From Hofstenia miamia (taxonomy: Eukaryota > Xenacoelomorpha > Acoela), in NCBI GenBank assembly GCA_004352715.1, contig SCFE01000015.1, forward strand, positions 1,915,953-1,979,952: a stretch of DNA of 64,000 nucleotides, read 5' to 3'. This document shows, piece after piece, positions 14,611 through 25,941 of the stretch. Both the position numbers and the translations under genes were made by a program. A model generated the notes under the pieces. That model saw only the letters and a program-made list of their open reading frames with translations, made no database searches and was not told where the DNA came from. Within the stretch, counting starts at the first letter, position 1, and each line of letters begins with the position of its first letter.

Positions 14611-17600
14611 TCTGCCATTAATTTTTTTCTTCGACGTCAAGTAGGGCAATGTTCGAGCCGAGATTGCTTTCTAGTAGGGCTGGAAATTTTAATTACACAA
14701 GTAATATAATTTAAAAGCTCTTACAAACATGATTTATTCAAAACTAAATACACACGCCAGTCCCCAATGGATATAATGCTGAAATAAAATACATATATTT
14801 GAATGTATTAGACTTAAGTATAGATCACGGAAGAATTATTTCAAGCATTCAAAATCATATATCAAAAATACGTAAGAAACGTTCTTTATAAATTTAGGTA
14901 AAAATTCATTTTTTATAATTTCTGTTTTAAAAACGTAAATAATGAAAACAATTAATTGTATTAATTTCAAATACAAAACTCCAATTGGTTTTATCGCTAT
15001 GCCTCTCCGCTGTTCCTAGTTGACGCTGGCTTATCGTTAGTAGACGTCCAGGACTTTGTGCATCAGCTGTCGATTTCCATTTATAACGATCAATTTTATT
15101 GTGTTTTCGATTGCGCTTCTCGAAATAAATAAAGTCTACGCTTTTCTGTTTTACTGCCGATTTTTAGAAATCGCTTAAAAACGTTTTTAAATATTTTTTG
15201 TAACATGTGTACGTGTTCTCGAACCATGCCCAAATAATATATAATGTGGAGCAGTAAAATGATTTACTAATTAACAGATTGAGTTTTCTCAATTACAAAG
15301 AAATTTAAATCGAAAATAATAAAAACCTAAAATCGTATTGAGGTGTTCAAATAATAAGCTAAAAATAGTCACAGCTCAATGGAAAAAAGGCGTAATTCAT
15401 ATTTATTTCAATTTGCTTTTGACATTAAGACTTTACGCTTGGCAGTTGCATTATAGATTTTACCTTGAATCGGCGAATTACAATGTGTTGTTCGAGATTT
15501 TTTCCATGGATACGAGCTGACTAATCTGTGTTAACTAAGTTGGAACAAACAAGTTCACATGTTACCTATAGTAAACTTTTTCATATTTTTAAGGTTATTA
15601 TTTTCGCAATGATGTTGTTTGATATTCCTTTATCAATTCTTTCAAAGCACTGATTATTCCCCATTTCAAGTAAAAAATTTGTTGTTTAGTGACAATTCGA
15701 ATACCAATTTTTATAGATTCTATAAGACTAGAGGCAACCTCGAGTATTTGAAATATTCAAATTTACATATGAATAACTCACATTATATTGATCTATTGTC
15801 TTTTCTGAAAATTCATTGTGTTTTTCGATCTCATCAGTTAATTCATCGATTTCACGCTGAGCGATGTCGATTTTTTGTTCAATAGACAACTTTAAGAGCC
15901 TAAACAAGTACACCAATTTGAATGGAAAAAGAACAATTAAAAGTAGAAAAGAGAGAAGACGAACCTGCAGGACTCTTAATTTCCAAAATAAATGGATATA
16001 CTAAATATAATTTTGATTCAGTATCTTGGTTTAGGTGACTGAAAGAATAGTGTTGAATTTGAAAGAACGATACATCAGGGCCTATTTAAGTAGACTTGGA
16101 ATCCATTGTAATTGATTTACTTATGAAAAGCATTTCTCTTAGCTTCTTTCAGAAAGAATTTTTTGCATAAAATGAGTTCTGATTTGTTTCATGATATTAA
16201 TTGCAGATCAATAATGTTTTTCAAACTCAATTTGGTGAAATTCGTTTTTCAGCAAGAGAAATTTACAGAATCATCGAAGGCATTTCTTAATTTTGTGACT
16301 TTTTTATTCGCATTTTTTAAAGAATCATAAAGTTAGGATGTATGGTAAGCTGCTTAACGGTAGATTTCTTGCTTAGTTGAGATCATTAAGACTGGTTAGA
16401 ACACTAAAAATGCAATTAATCAAATTTGCTCTGCTCGAATGTAATAGAATCTGATTAAGAGTCAATCTTATATTTTCACAAATTAGATATTACAAATTAT
16501 TTCTAATCAAATTTTGGTTCTGTTATATAGACCTACAGAAAATATAGACTATTTTTGATATACATGTATGTATAGTTAATATTATTTGCGAATGTTTGAT
16601 GCCAATATCCGCAGATACTTGTCAAACTTGTAAAATATTTATCTATAATATATTTAAATTTGCAATTTTACATTATATTCATTCAAGCCTTTTTAAGCAA
16701 ATTTTACTACGGGGTAATTTTGACAAAAATGAATTTATATACATATTTATAAGTGGCTTAAAAATCGTTTGAATTTGCTGATTCTGGATGTTGCTGAGAC
16801 ATTGATTTCACATTTAAGGTCATTCTTTAAATTATGGCGTAAATACAGCTAATTCAGAAGAGGGAAGAGCATCTGATCTTGTCACATTTCAGGTACCTCA
16901 TAAACAAAGGCTTGTAAATATCTCATTAATACTTCTCGAATATTTATATCTGGCGAATATCTACTAAAACTTACAAATATGTAAAAGTATTTGATGGGTC
17001 TAACAAGTAATTAGACTTCTATTACAATACAGTTAAGCCTGTTGAATCTCGGCCTACTGCAAATATCAAATTTTTTAATACATCGTCTTGGGACAAAACG
17101 TATCATAGATGATAAATTATTACATCATGCCCTGTTCCACTTCAATTATTTAATTGTATTTTTAATTAAACATTTAATTAAACGACTAAAGGATTAGTAA
17201 CAAGTAGAAAGTTTTTAATTTAAAAATAAATGTGCAGCTAATAGAGGGCCTCTTAATCTACTAGCTCGGGCTTTTGAGGTGCTATACGACTTTTGATAGG
17301 ATTGAGCTATTAACTCCGGTTTTGGCCAGACTTACCTTATTTTATCTTAGTTAGGTTTTTGAAAAAATTCCAGAATTTTTGTTGCAATGTAATGACGTCA
17401 CGAAATACGGCAACAATTTAGGAAATTTTGCAAAAATTAGTTGCTTAACATAATTCGAGGCTAAGAAAGCTTGGACGTAAAAAAAGTCACTTACTAATAA
17501 CAATTGATCAGCTGCTGAAAAAATATACTGGCGATCAATTTTTTTAATAGTTTCTCACCCCATATAATTTTTTAATAGAATTATGCAATTTTTCAGATTT

Positions 17601-18807
17601 CATAAATTTTCCTAAATTAATTTTTTTGCATTATCTTCGACTAAAATATATCATATTGAAAAATTTAGTATTATTGATTCATATTAACTAAATATTTAAC
17701 AAAATGTAACTTGGAAATAAACTCGCCTGCTCTCCCAGATAGTTGTCAAATTTGTAAAATATTTGTAAAGTACTTTTTAAATATTTAAATTTACCTATTA
17801 ATTCGCCAAATATGAGTTTGTTGCCTATTACTGGTGCTCCAGCCTAAGGTATGTTGCTTAAATTATATTTTTAGAAAAATATCCTAATAATCATTATAAT
17901 AATAATTCATACAAGCCAAACCGCAAAAATATTTCAAATATAAAAATAATGTTTTAAGAGCTCATCACATCGTATGGCAATCAATTAAATGAACACTAGA
18001 GGGTAAATTGCCCATGTAGATAACAATAGAAAGGGCCTGTTGAAGAGAGAATAGCTATATAAAAATTTTAAAATATTTTCTAACACTACCTAATCAAACA
18101 AGCGAAGTTTATTGTACATGTGATCTAACTCTTTAACATACCTTTCGGTGCTACTACTTCTCGACTTAGACCGCTTCCTTCTAGTTTCTATTGTTCCAAG
18201 ACTAGGCGCTGGTACATGGGGAGGTGCGTTACTGAGTGTGTCTTTTGGATCAACACGCTTAAGAAAGCTACTGTACATATCATTCTGTGTGTTTTCAAAT
18301 CCATTATAGTGTCTAAATAGATATTAGTTTCCATATGTTGTATAAAGTCATTTATAAAGTATCACTTTATCATATATGCAAACTCTTATATAATAAAAAA
18401 TTGCGAATTATATATTTTGAAAGAACAAAAATAGTACGTCCCAAATAACAGTTTTGCAACAAATAAGAAGTATTTATTATTCACGTAAAAAATAAAATTA
18501 CACACACGAGATTTTCAAAGTGACTTTATAGGACCAGGATGTAAGTTTTCATCGTATTCGTAGGATAAAGTCCTACATTACAAATCTCGTGTAAATAATT
18601 ATAAGAAGGAAAATACAATTTTATTCAACGCGTGATGTCACGATTGTTTATGTAAAATACATAAACTTGAAGTATTATAGGGATCTATGTAAAACACTCA
18701 GTTGACTTGTATAAATATGCATGTATATTTCATATATGAAATTTTCAGTAAATGCATGAATACAAATGGCTAAAGATGAGTAAAATTTTTTGGATATTAT
18801 GTCAAAC

Positions 18808-18838
<31 letters not shown>

Positions 18839-19937
18839 AGGGCTATGTGTAAAGTGGCCTAGAAGAGGGTAGTCACGCGGGTTTAATTATTGGGGATACA
18901 GGCATGCAGGAGTCGAATGGCTTATTTCTCTCATGTACCTGCATGCTTATGCAACTTTTAACATATAAAAATACAGATTACATTTAACAGGGAAATTTTT
19001 TATTTATCATTTTAGCAACCCGCTCTCATTATTAAAAGTCATTTGGTAATTCGTGTAATTTCACATTAGGTTCATTTATTATTGTTATATATTTAGTTCA
19101 TCTATATTTTTCATTTATATTTAATGCTTAAATTAAAAAATGGATACAGGTGTAGCCTTGACCAATCATGTGTACATATATAGCGGATGCCTCTCTAAAT
19201 AATACAATTTAAAAAGTAAAAAATCCCCTTAGTTAATTAATATGGTGTGTAGTAAATGTAACATTCTCCATACACTGCTATACCTACATAAGTATCACAA
19301 CCGTTATGAAGTGTATTAACAGCATCTGGTAGTGAGAAATCATTAAGTGCTGAAATCGCAACAACTGTGATTGTAGGAACACACGATGAGTCGCCAATGT
19401 GAGCATATCAACATAATGTTAATTTTAGAAGCTTGAAACCGAAAATCAAGAAATTTCCCAATCTGAACCAAAAAGTAATTCAAGTGGCAACATATAATGT
19501 TATGGATATCATCAATTTCTTCAATATGTTGCTCAAATAACGCATATAAACTGAATCAGGAAACGACAAGAGAGACCGGTTGGTGTGCTACAGTTCGATC
19601 TCCCAGGAGAGCTATAACTTCGTCAATGAATGAAATATGGATACAAGTTTGGCTCATGAAATGAAGTTAATGTAACTTTTGACTTTGGTTGTGAAAAAGT
19701 GAAATCTAAGCCGAGCAACACGGGTGGATAGTTAATACAACTTCACAACCTTTTGATTAATGGATAATTCAGTAGGTAAAAGTATAAGATTTGTCTCTTG
19801 TGCTATAAAAAACTCCATGCTCAATACTGCAATGCGATCAAACAAACTTTTCATTTGATATATGATGTAGTTTATTGATCATAAATAGTTAAATTATGTA
19901 AGTTGCATTTTTACAAACTTTTAAATTTTTTTATTGG

Positions 19938-19969
<32 letters not shown>

Positions 19970-20001
19970 AGCATTAGTCTCTATTTCCCAATATATTTAC
20001 T

Positions 20002-20038
<37 letters not shown>

Positions 20039-21270
20039 TCATTTCTTAATATTAATTTTAATAAACCATCTTAAGTAACACAATTCAACAGATATTATGG
20101 TCAACCATTTCATTCTAAGTTGAATATCTAGCATCGGCTGGTAGGTATTATTTATCGGCCAGACCTCGCGCTTTTCTTGTTGGTGACTGGTTGTTGTAAA
20201 ACTTGTACATATTGTAATGAGCAGTGTATATAAAGAACAGTGTTTGTAAATAGGAGATAGTCTGAACTGTATTCTCTTCTTGTTCGCTAGAATCACCCCC
20301 GTGATTCTACAGTGAGTGAAGAATCTACGGGCATTTTGGAAGGCAATTATCCTGCGGAATAACAGTAATAGAATGATATACAATGAAGAAATAATTTAAG
20401 ACTAAATTACTTTTAAAATGCATTTAGAAATACGTTTTTAATCAATTTTTTTGTCAGTTCCGATTTATTTTTTATTCAAATGAACTATTATAGTCGGTGC
20501 TTTATTAGGTTAAAATTCGTTGTTGGAAGTTTCCTAAAAGAGCAAAGGATGCATGCAATTTTGAGCTCGACTTTGGGATTCCCGAAAAGTTCTTCTGCAC
20601 GTTGTAAATACTTGTTTTATTGGCTTTCACAAACGTCATTGATCTGCATCAGATTATCAAAGTCATGACTGAGCTAAGCAAAATATTCTGCAACAAAATG
20701 GCGTTGCTACAACAACGAGTTGATCATCTAATCATTAGTTTCTTATCCCAGCCAACTTTATTCAGACAAATCGAAAAATGTAAGAAATAATTTTTCAAGA
20801 TCCCAAAAATGGATACACAATGGGTTGAAATAGAAAACTTAAATTTGCTGAGCACCATTTTCTGCTCATGACAATTTCTTGTTAAATCTGCGGAAATGGT
20901 AATAGCAAAGATCGATAATAAATTTTTTCTAATTTTAGCAGCACGGAAATTGTTCGATCTGTACTGCTGCGTTTCATATATCTTTGTTAGTGATTTATAT
21001 GGCACAAAATACTAAAATTATTTGATAAGGAAATGCGCTATGGTTGAAAAGGTTAAAAATTGCTACGAATTGTGCGCACATATGAAAACATGTCATGCCA
21101 AAAAATTATTTTAGAAAGTCTGTTTTATAGCATTTCACACAACTCTAAAATTAGTTTAATTCTTACATAGCTTCTTTAACCTTAGTATAAAGTTCATCAT
21201 ATGTTATATCGGCAATATCATCAATATTATCGTGTGACGAAAGTGAATATCCACTTTCAGATTCTGTCAT
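7320..21270 (-). CDS. CCDC113: CCDC113 / CFAP263 ciliary coiled-coil protein, split gene, 3' end missing
   Basis: This is the gene span; the seven exons are listed separately. Together they encode about 298 residues, against roughly 377 in the human protein, so about 80 C-terminal residues are not accounted for. The family is coiled coil. CCDC113 works with CCDC96/CFAP184 on the ciliary axoneme near radial spoke 3 and the nexin-dynein regulatory complex, and is also found at the ciliary base (family knowledge). Visible landmarks in order are an acidic Ser-rich N-terminus, a basic RRKRSKSRSSS patch, the helix SIEQKIDIAQREIDELTDEI, the EFERDIIKGAM segment, LRLRNNTLK, and the signature VDFNQLKIEN...GNTMQILNKYK. 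Every intron has GT-AG ends and all phases join in frame. The missing 3' exons may lie left of the window or in unrecognised sequence at 1-7319. Confidence 0.93.
7650..7990 (+). CDS. Unidentified exon-like open segment inside CCDC113 intron 6
   Basis: The frame is open from about 7650 to the gap at 8148, about 165 codons, far longer than the AT-rich background would normally give. The first ATG in this frame (7714) begins MTIIIEEAYRKQFKHMAEKI. Later residues include HPLYDILQSHNSL and TATTACYSSYLAWTTP. Base composition is less AT-rich than its surroundings up to about 7990, then drifts to noise. A donor-like AG|GTTGGG lies near 7921. It is on the strand opposite to CCDC113. I do not recognise the family. 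It may be an exon of another gene, a retrocopy or part of a transposon. Confidence 0.4.
8134..8329. other. Assembly gap flanked by C homopolymers
   Basis: C14 (8134-8147), 167 N (8148-8314), then C15 (8315-8329). The gap sits in a poly(C)/poly(G) tract that the assembler could not cross. Confidence 0.95.
8460..8850. repeat. Degenerate CCCTAAACC-containing tandem repeat
   Basis: About five diverged units 65-90 bp long. Each has a variant of CCCTAAACCAAAGTC, then CATGTTTCCTAAAT, then TTTTTTATAGAC. Core copies begin near 8543, 8589, 8676, 8754 and 8821. The CCCTAA hexamer recalls telomeric repeats, but units are long and degenerate, so it is more likely an interspersed satellite. Confidence 0.55.
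9422..9741. other. Assembly gap inside a (TA)n microsatellite
   Basis: 290 N (9436-9725) with (TA)n on both sides. Confidence 0.95.
11176..11331 (-). CDS. CCDC113: CCDC113 exon 6 (family signature)
   Basis: The exon is 156 bp, phase 0 at both ends, with acceptor atattttag and donor gtattt. It opens KEEMGEVLHVVDFNQLKIEN and ends LKLMAGNTMQILNKYK. This is the most conserved part of the family and the main basis for the assignment. It also excludes the paralogue CCDC96, which lacks the GNTMQIL run. Confidence 0.95.
11997..12040. repeat. (TA)n microsatellite
   Basis: About 22 TA units in CCDC113 intron 5. A shorter run lies at 10005-10025 in intron 6. Confidence 0.95.
13130..13366 (-). mobile_element. 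pogo/Tigger-like DNA transposon terminal fragment
   Basis: On the minus strand from 13366 the sequence is TAGTAGAACTCGCTTATATC followed by GACTTCTC, the style of pogo-group termini. TCGATATA-GCGAATTT variants recur three times, at about 13178, 13256 and 13341. There is no transposase. It lies in CCDC113 intron 5. Boundaries are approximate. Confidence 0.4.
13945..14053 (-). CDS. CCDC113: CCDC113 exon 5
   Basis: The exon is 109 bp, with acceptor tgttttag and donor gtttct. The first base completes an Arg codon. The rest reads YFENQLGAHDATVKALRLRN and then NTLKGLVKKNQQQLKQ. The LRLRNNTLK string matches LRLKNVSLK in the vertebrate protein. Intron 4 is only about 260 bp, the shortest in the gene. 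Confidence 0.92.
14314..14441 (-). CDS. CCDC113: CCDC113 exon 4
   Basis: The exon is 128 bp, with acceptor gatttcag and donor gttagt. It encodes AVVQENELALNEMRKSDYEF, then ERDIIKGAMNPRTGKILAEK, then VQ plus two bases of Arg. The EFERDIIKGA core aligns with the EFEKDILKAI core of vertebrate CCDC113. Confidence 0.92.
14460..14606. other. (TA)n microsatellite containing an assembly gap
   Basis: (TA)n at 14460-14490, a T-rich link, 77 N (14501-14577), then (TA)n to 14606. It starts 18 bp from the acceptor of CCDC113 exon 4. Confidence 0.95.
15782..15899 (-). CDS. CCDC113: CCDC113 exon 3
   Basis: The exon is 118 bp. The acceptor is tgtttag and the donor is gtgagt after codon AAT. It encodes LLKLSIEQKIDIAQREIDEL and then TDEIEKHNEFSEKTIDQYN, a heptad-rich helix matching the LTADQKLELVQKEV part of the vertebrate protein. 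Its last codon is complete, so intron 3 is phase 0. Confidence 0.9.
15900..18141. other. CCDC113 intron 2
   Basis: AT-rich intron with no coding signal or clear repeat. One TGACGTCA palindrome lies at 17393-17400. Confidence 0.7.
18142..18312 (-). CDS. CCDC113: CCDC113 exon 2
   Basis: The exon is 171 bp, with acceptor atttag and donor gtatg. It encodes HYNGFENTQNDMYSSFLKR then VDPKD, a Pro-rich linker, and RRKRSKSRSSSTER, which corresponds to the family's basic Arg/Ser patch (RRRSKSR in human). The exon begins with the last base of a split codon and ends with AG, completed by G in exon 3. Confidence 0.88.
18812..18930. repeat. (TA)n followed by a possible dispersed-repeat segment
   Basis: (TA)n at 18812-18838 is followed by a less AT-rich segment containing CACGCGGGTTTAAT and GGCATGCAGGAGTCGAATGG. 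A related CATGCAGGGGTCGAA, also after (TA)n, is found near 39585. Confidence 0.35.
19939..20038. repeat. (TA)n and (GA)n microsatellites
   Basis: (TA)n at 19939-19968 and a (GA)n tract at about 20002-20038, interrupted once by GGG. Confidence 0.95.
20150..20345 (+). promoter_or_regulatory. Promoter-like or solo-LTR-like segment with hairpin
   Basis: TATATAAAG (20227-20235) is followed after about 50 bp by a 9-bp perfect hairpin (TAGAATCAC at 20288-20296, loop CCCC, GTGATTCTA at 20301-20309). GC content is higher than in the flanks. The layout recalls the TATA-to-U5 part of an LTR, but I found no primer-binding site, target duplication or partner LTR. It lies in CCDC113 intron 1. Confidence 0.3.
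21167..21270 (-). CDS. CCDC113: CCDC113 exon 1 (start codon)
   Basis: ATG at 21270-21268 begins MTESESGYSLSSHDNIDD, followed by an acidic stretch ending VKEA plus two bases (AT). The donor is gtaag. The opening Met-Thr then acidic/Ser residues resembles vertebrate CCDC113. The start is supported by an RFX X-box 23 bp upstream. The split codon AT|A joins exon 2 in frame. Confidence 0.88.
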
Positions 21271-21292
21271 TTTGTCTCTTTAATAATTGAAA

Positions 21293-21306
21293 ATTACCAT
21301 AGTAAC
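21293..21306 (-). promoter_or_regulatory. RFX X-box in the CCDC113 promoter
   Basis: The plus strand reads ATTACC-AT-AGTAAC, two half-sites in inverted orientation with a 2-bp spacer. It fits the RYYNYY-N(1-3)-RRNRAC X-box consensus at every position. It lies 23-36 bp upstream of the CCDC113 start codon. RFX factors drive ciliary genes through this site, so both motif and target are in keeping. Binding itself is inferred. Confidence 0.75.
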
Positions 21307-21545
21307 ATTCTGGCATTCGCAAATATATGTATTTATATATCAAATCTAAGTTCAACAAATGATTTGATTCAGATTTGCTTGCTTGCACAAAATGCAATGA
21401 TTCTTTGATATCTCTTGGAAAGGCTTTAAGAATCCACTGGCAAGAAAATGAAAACCTAAATAAACTTTATTTCCCAAATTAAATCAGGTTTCAATAATGA
21501 TAAATTCTTATTAGAAAAATGATTAAAATTCATGCATGCTGGTGC

Positions 21546-24500
21546 GGAGCTTTACCTATTTTAAAGTTATCTATGATTAGGTGATGAAATATACAAGTAT
21601 AATAAAAGACAACTTAGCTTATGTACATTAGCTTAGCTTAAGTCTGTTGTTTCAAAAACAAGCTTCAAATATTTCAAAGAAAATTATGGAGCATGGGATA
21701 ACTGCTAACTGGATTGTTGACTATAACTGAATTGAAAATGGGCATTCAAATTAATCTTATTTGTTACTAATAAGTTATTTTAATTTCTCAGCCCTAATGT
21801 TTATATAATCCTATTATTTGCTCTTGATATTCTAAATATTCAGCACCAGGAATAAGAGAAAATGTGATTAGGAATTAAATGTAACACCATAATGCATGTA
21901 AATGGATGATGAATTTTATAAAAACTAAATATCAATAGGATTTCCATTAATTCTGTTAAAATTGAGGGCAAAAATTTTGCACAAGAATGAAGCTGATGTA
22001 AATATTGAAAGTAAGTAAATAAATAACATTAAAAATTCACAATATGTTTGTAATAGTATTATCACTATTGCACACACTATCAGATACACACACTAAACAT
22101 ATGAATTAAGAATTATTCATCCCATGCATATAAATAAAAATCAATAACCTAAAAAATACTTCTGTTAACAACAATATTGTTATATAGGGGTCAGCAATAA
22201 TTGTCAGATTAAGTAATTTATGTTAAGTATCAAATGTAGGCATATGTCAACACTTGAAGGCCTCACATATTTTTCTTATAAGAATTGCAAATCAAAGACA
22301 TTTATGATCAATCATTGTTGTCTAATGTCTGGCAATTGGGCTACTCTTGTTAAAAAAATTATCACACCATAGGATTAAAAAGAGCTTGTCAGTAATAAGT
22401 AAATTTTGTTGAGAAAATATATCAAAATTTTATTTGACATCCACCAAGTGTATAAATACATTTTATTCACTCAAATAATATATTTCAACACCTTCTCATA
22501 TTATGAGAGTGAGTTCAATAACCTGAAGAACACTCCAGTATTTAGTTGGGAATATCAAGCAGAGTTCAGAAATTTATGCATCAACAGCTGTGAAGGGAAA
22601 GTTGGATGATTGTGCTCTCAAGAGAAAGATCCACTTTGAAGTAATAGGGACATAAAAAACCCTAGATGTTTTGATAATTTGAATAGTTTAAGACTTGTAC
22701 AGTCTTCCTTCAAATGTCTGCTTGAAAGCATGCCTTTGATAAGCAGGATTAATTCAGTTACCAAATATTTGATGTGGTAATCACTGTAGTTTTACAAGTT
22801 GCACAAACACAGAGAAAATATTTTTCCTGTATTCAATTTAATAAATCTTTCAAATGTATTGCCCAATTTGAATTCTCAGCAAAATTTTATGCAGTGAATA
22901 ATTGTTGAAAATATTGAATTTTTGTCTGATTTTTTAGCAAGTTGAACAAACAAGATTGAAATCAGCAGAAAATGGTTGAAATTCTCTTTACATTTGGAAG
23001 CAATGGCAACAAATGCTGTTAAGGTTGACACAAATTCTTAGGTGCTCTGTATCATTTACAGGCATATCTCAGACTTCATCTTGACTGATCTCAAACATCT
23101 TGATCACATTTTCCTCACTTTCATAATCTCTCTGAATGCTTAATCTATGTCAAGAAAGCAATTTCAGATGTATTACTTAAGATTACTTAAGCTAGTTTAG
23201 TAGCTATGGGAAGTTCAACTGTCACACTTCTTTATGAGTCAAACTAATAAGTATTTGTAATCATTATTTATAAAATATGACTTGCTTTGTTCCTACATAT
23301 TTATATTCATTTTTCTCCAAAAACTATGAACAGATTGTTGAATACTGTCTCTACATAATTGGGAGCAGGCTCCAGATCATATTTGAAGGTGCACATACAG
23401 AACCAGCAATTCACAAATTCATAGAATGGTGATGATGTGAGCTCTCTTGCAATTTGAGGCCAATGGACAAAACTACATAATTGGAAGTTGGTTTGCAGGG
23501 TTGTAATCAATTTTTGCAGGTCTTGTGATTGAAGTAATAAACTGCATGGCTGTGATAGTACTTGCAAGCAATGTATGTGATCAAAATATGAACTTTTAGC
23601 ATAACATTTATCTTTAATTAAAATGCTTTGTTTCACTAGAAATTTTTAGCCTATTATCTCATTATGTGAAAAATTGTATTGTTCTTCAAAAAACTTAGAT
23701 AGATGATGCATTCTTGCCTAGGTTTTTTATATTGCTTTTCTTTACATAATCACTTAAGTTTCCCCCATAATATGTTCATATGTCATTCACTACGTCTGCA
23801 AATAATGTTCATTTAGCCAACTGATATTCTTATTTCAGAATAAATCAATTTGTTTCTATAGTCAGCAATAATTCTATAGAGCATTCCTCTAAATTTTTTT
23901 GGTTTGATATTCTTTGCTGCTACAGTATTTGCTATTTATAAATCAAAGGGTTTATACAAGTGTTTAAGTGTTCAGAAGGATCTTGAAATTACCTAATAGT
24001 AAGAGTCAAGAACAATAATTTTTTTCTCAATGCATTCAAATCTAAAAACTGGCGTCATTTTTATTTATTTGCACAATGCATGTTCTCTGTCATGTTTATT
24101 CCCCATGTGTGATTTAAGTGCTTAGTAAAAATTTTTTAGGTTACATATAGGATCTTGCAAGTTGGGATGTTTTTACTTCAAGTTGAGTTGAATCTGGTCA
24201 GTCTCATACAATTTGATTTGAGTCTTTCCATAAGTTGAATCAAGTGAGATTTGAAAACTTTTGTTTTCTCTTGATGTAATCAACAGTTCTTTAAGTAGAA
24301 AAAATGAAATTCTATTAGTTGCATTTGTAATTGCTAATTATTTGATATAGATATAGCATTAAGCAATCAATGATGATGTTATTAAATTAAAAATCATTTG
24401 AATTAAGTGTGAAGCTTGTTTGCCAACTTATAATCATATCCTTGGCTAATGAAGTTTTACAAAGCTTTTCCAAATGACTAGAAAATGAAACAATTTATAC

Positions 24501-25799
24501 CAAAATATTAAAAAATCTAATCTACAGGGAGAGGCTACCAATGTAGCATCAGTCACTTAACATCTTGATGTTAATAATGGTCATTTGATAGACAGTATGG
24601 CTCAAATCCAATGACTGGAAGAAGTTTTTGTAGAAAGGTTTTTCAATTAGGAAATTTTATTATAATCACTCATACTTTCATTATCAAATCAATAAAACTG
24701 GAATTGATTTTACATGAATTGAAATCTGTTAATGTTGACATTTTGAGTCAAGTCAGGTTGGGTACTGTACTTGACTTGATCAAATTTAAAATTAGTAAAA
24801 GTACTAACACTTCTGTAGTTTTTCTTGTAGTTGCAAATTAATTTATTTAGATCATTGCACTTCTTTGTAATAGTGGAGTAGAATCATACTATATAATTTG
24901 CTAATTCATTTATTTCATACAAAATAGCTGTGTAGAAATCATATGGAGTTGCATTTAGATATATTTTGATAAATTACTAATAGTTATAGGTAATCAACTG
25001 TATAAATGGAAGAAAGAATATTGTACTCAATTTTAGTTTGATTAGCAGACTCATATTTGGGAAGAAAATTTAAAGTTCTCAAAGTGAAATTATACATTTT
25101 TCTAAGTGAAATCTTTTGTTTTACAGTTATATTATAAATAAAATATGTAATGAATATAGATAAATGTATTAATCAATTCTTTATGGCACATTTCCCTATA
25201 TTTTGAACATGAAGGAGAATTTTTGCCCCATGGGCCATCTTTCCAATCATATAATGTTAGATGCTTGTCTATTTCAGCTTCTAAATTAATATGTGGATGT
25301 AAGTAATTTAAACTTAAAATGTGAGCTCTTATAAAGAGTTTGTTGGACTGAAACATAAATACAGTTTTGATCATGTAAATTTATAATTTAGTGAGAGTGA
25401 AAAATTTATTTAGAGATTAAATATATTGTTGTAAAAAATCTTCCTACACTTAAAAGCCTAGTATACTCAGCATATTGATATTTATTAGAATTTTTAGTAT
25501 ATAGTGACCAGTCATCAGATGAAGAGTGCAAGAAAAATCAGGGGCAATATTGTGTGCTCAGGACTCCTTGATTTGTAATTATGTAATTGCAAAACACATT
25601 TATTTAGTTTTAAAGGTTGCTGATGGTCTTTGAAAATAGCTCATCATAAAATGTACAGTGGTTAGACCAAGGCCCCACTTTCTAAGCTTTTTTTTCATTA
25701 TTGCAAAATCCATTTACTTTGCTAAATCTAATAATGCTTGTTAACCCTCTGCATAAATCTTATTACTAAATAATGGGCAAAATTGCATCTGAAGCATTG
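21546..25799. other. CpG desert, no recognised gene
   Basis: Reading every line, I find only two CpG dinucleotides (23793, 24052) in about 4.25 kb, while TpG and CpA are common. Flanking DNA has normal CpG. The minus strand carries coding-like fragments (for example at 23307-23636 and 25132-25374, the latter with YDWKDGPWGKNSPSCSKYRE) that I cannot assign. No intact gene is evident. The pattern fits long-term germline cytosine methylation. Confidence 0.7.
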
Positions 25800-25941
25800 C
25801 GCCCCAAATTAAATATGAGAAGGGTTGTCTAATACAAATAGGTCCATAATTTTGTGTATATTTTAGAAATTGGTATCAACCAACAGGCATAGATAGGATA
25901 GGGGGCAGAATATTGTAAGAAGTAAAACTCAGAATGATATA

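Noticed and set aside
20039-20383. 114-codon minus-strand ORF
   Set aside because: It covers a segment better explained as promoter-like or LTR-like DNA on the plus strand. The protein shows no recognisable motif.
23307-23636. 109-codon minus-strand ORF in the CpG desert as a gene
   Set aside because: Composition is partly protein-like, but there is no recognisable motif, splice partner or clear start, and it may be a methylation-decayed relic.
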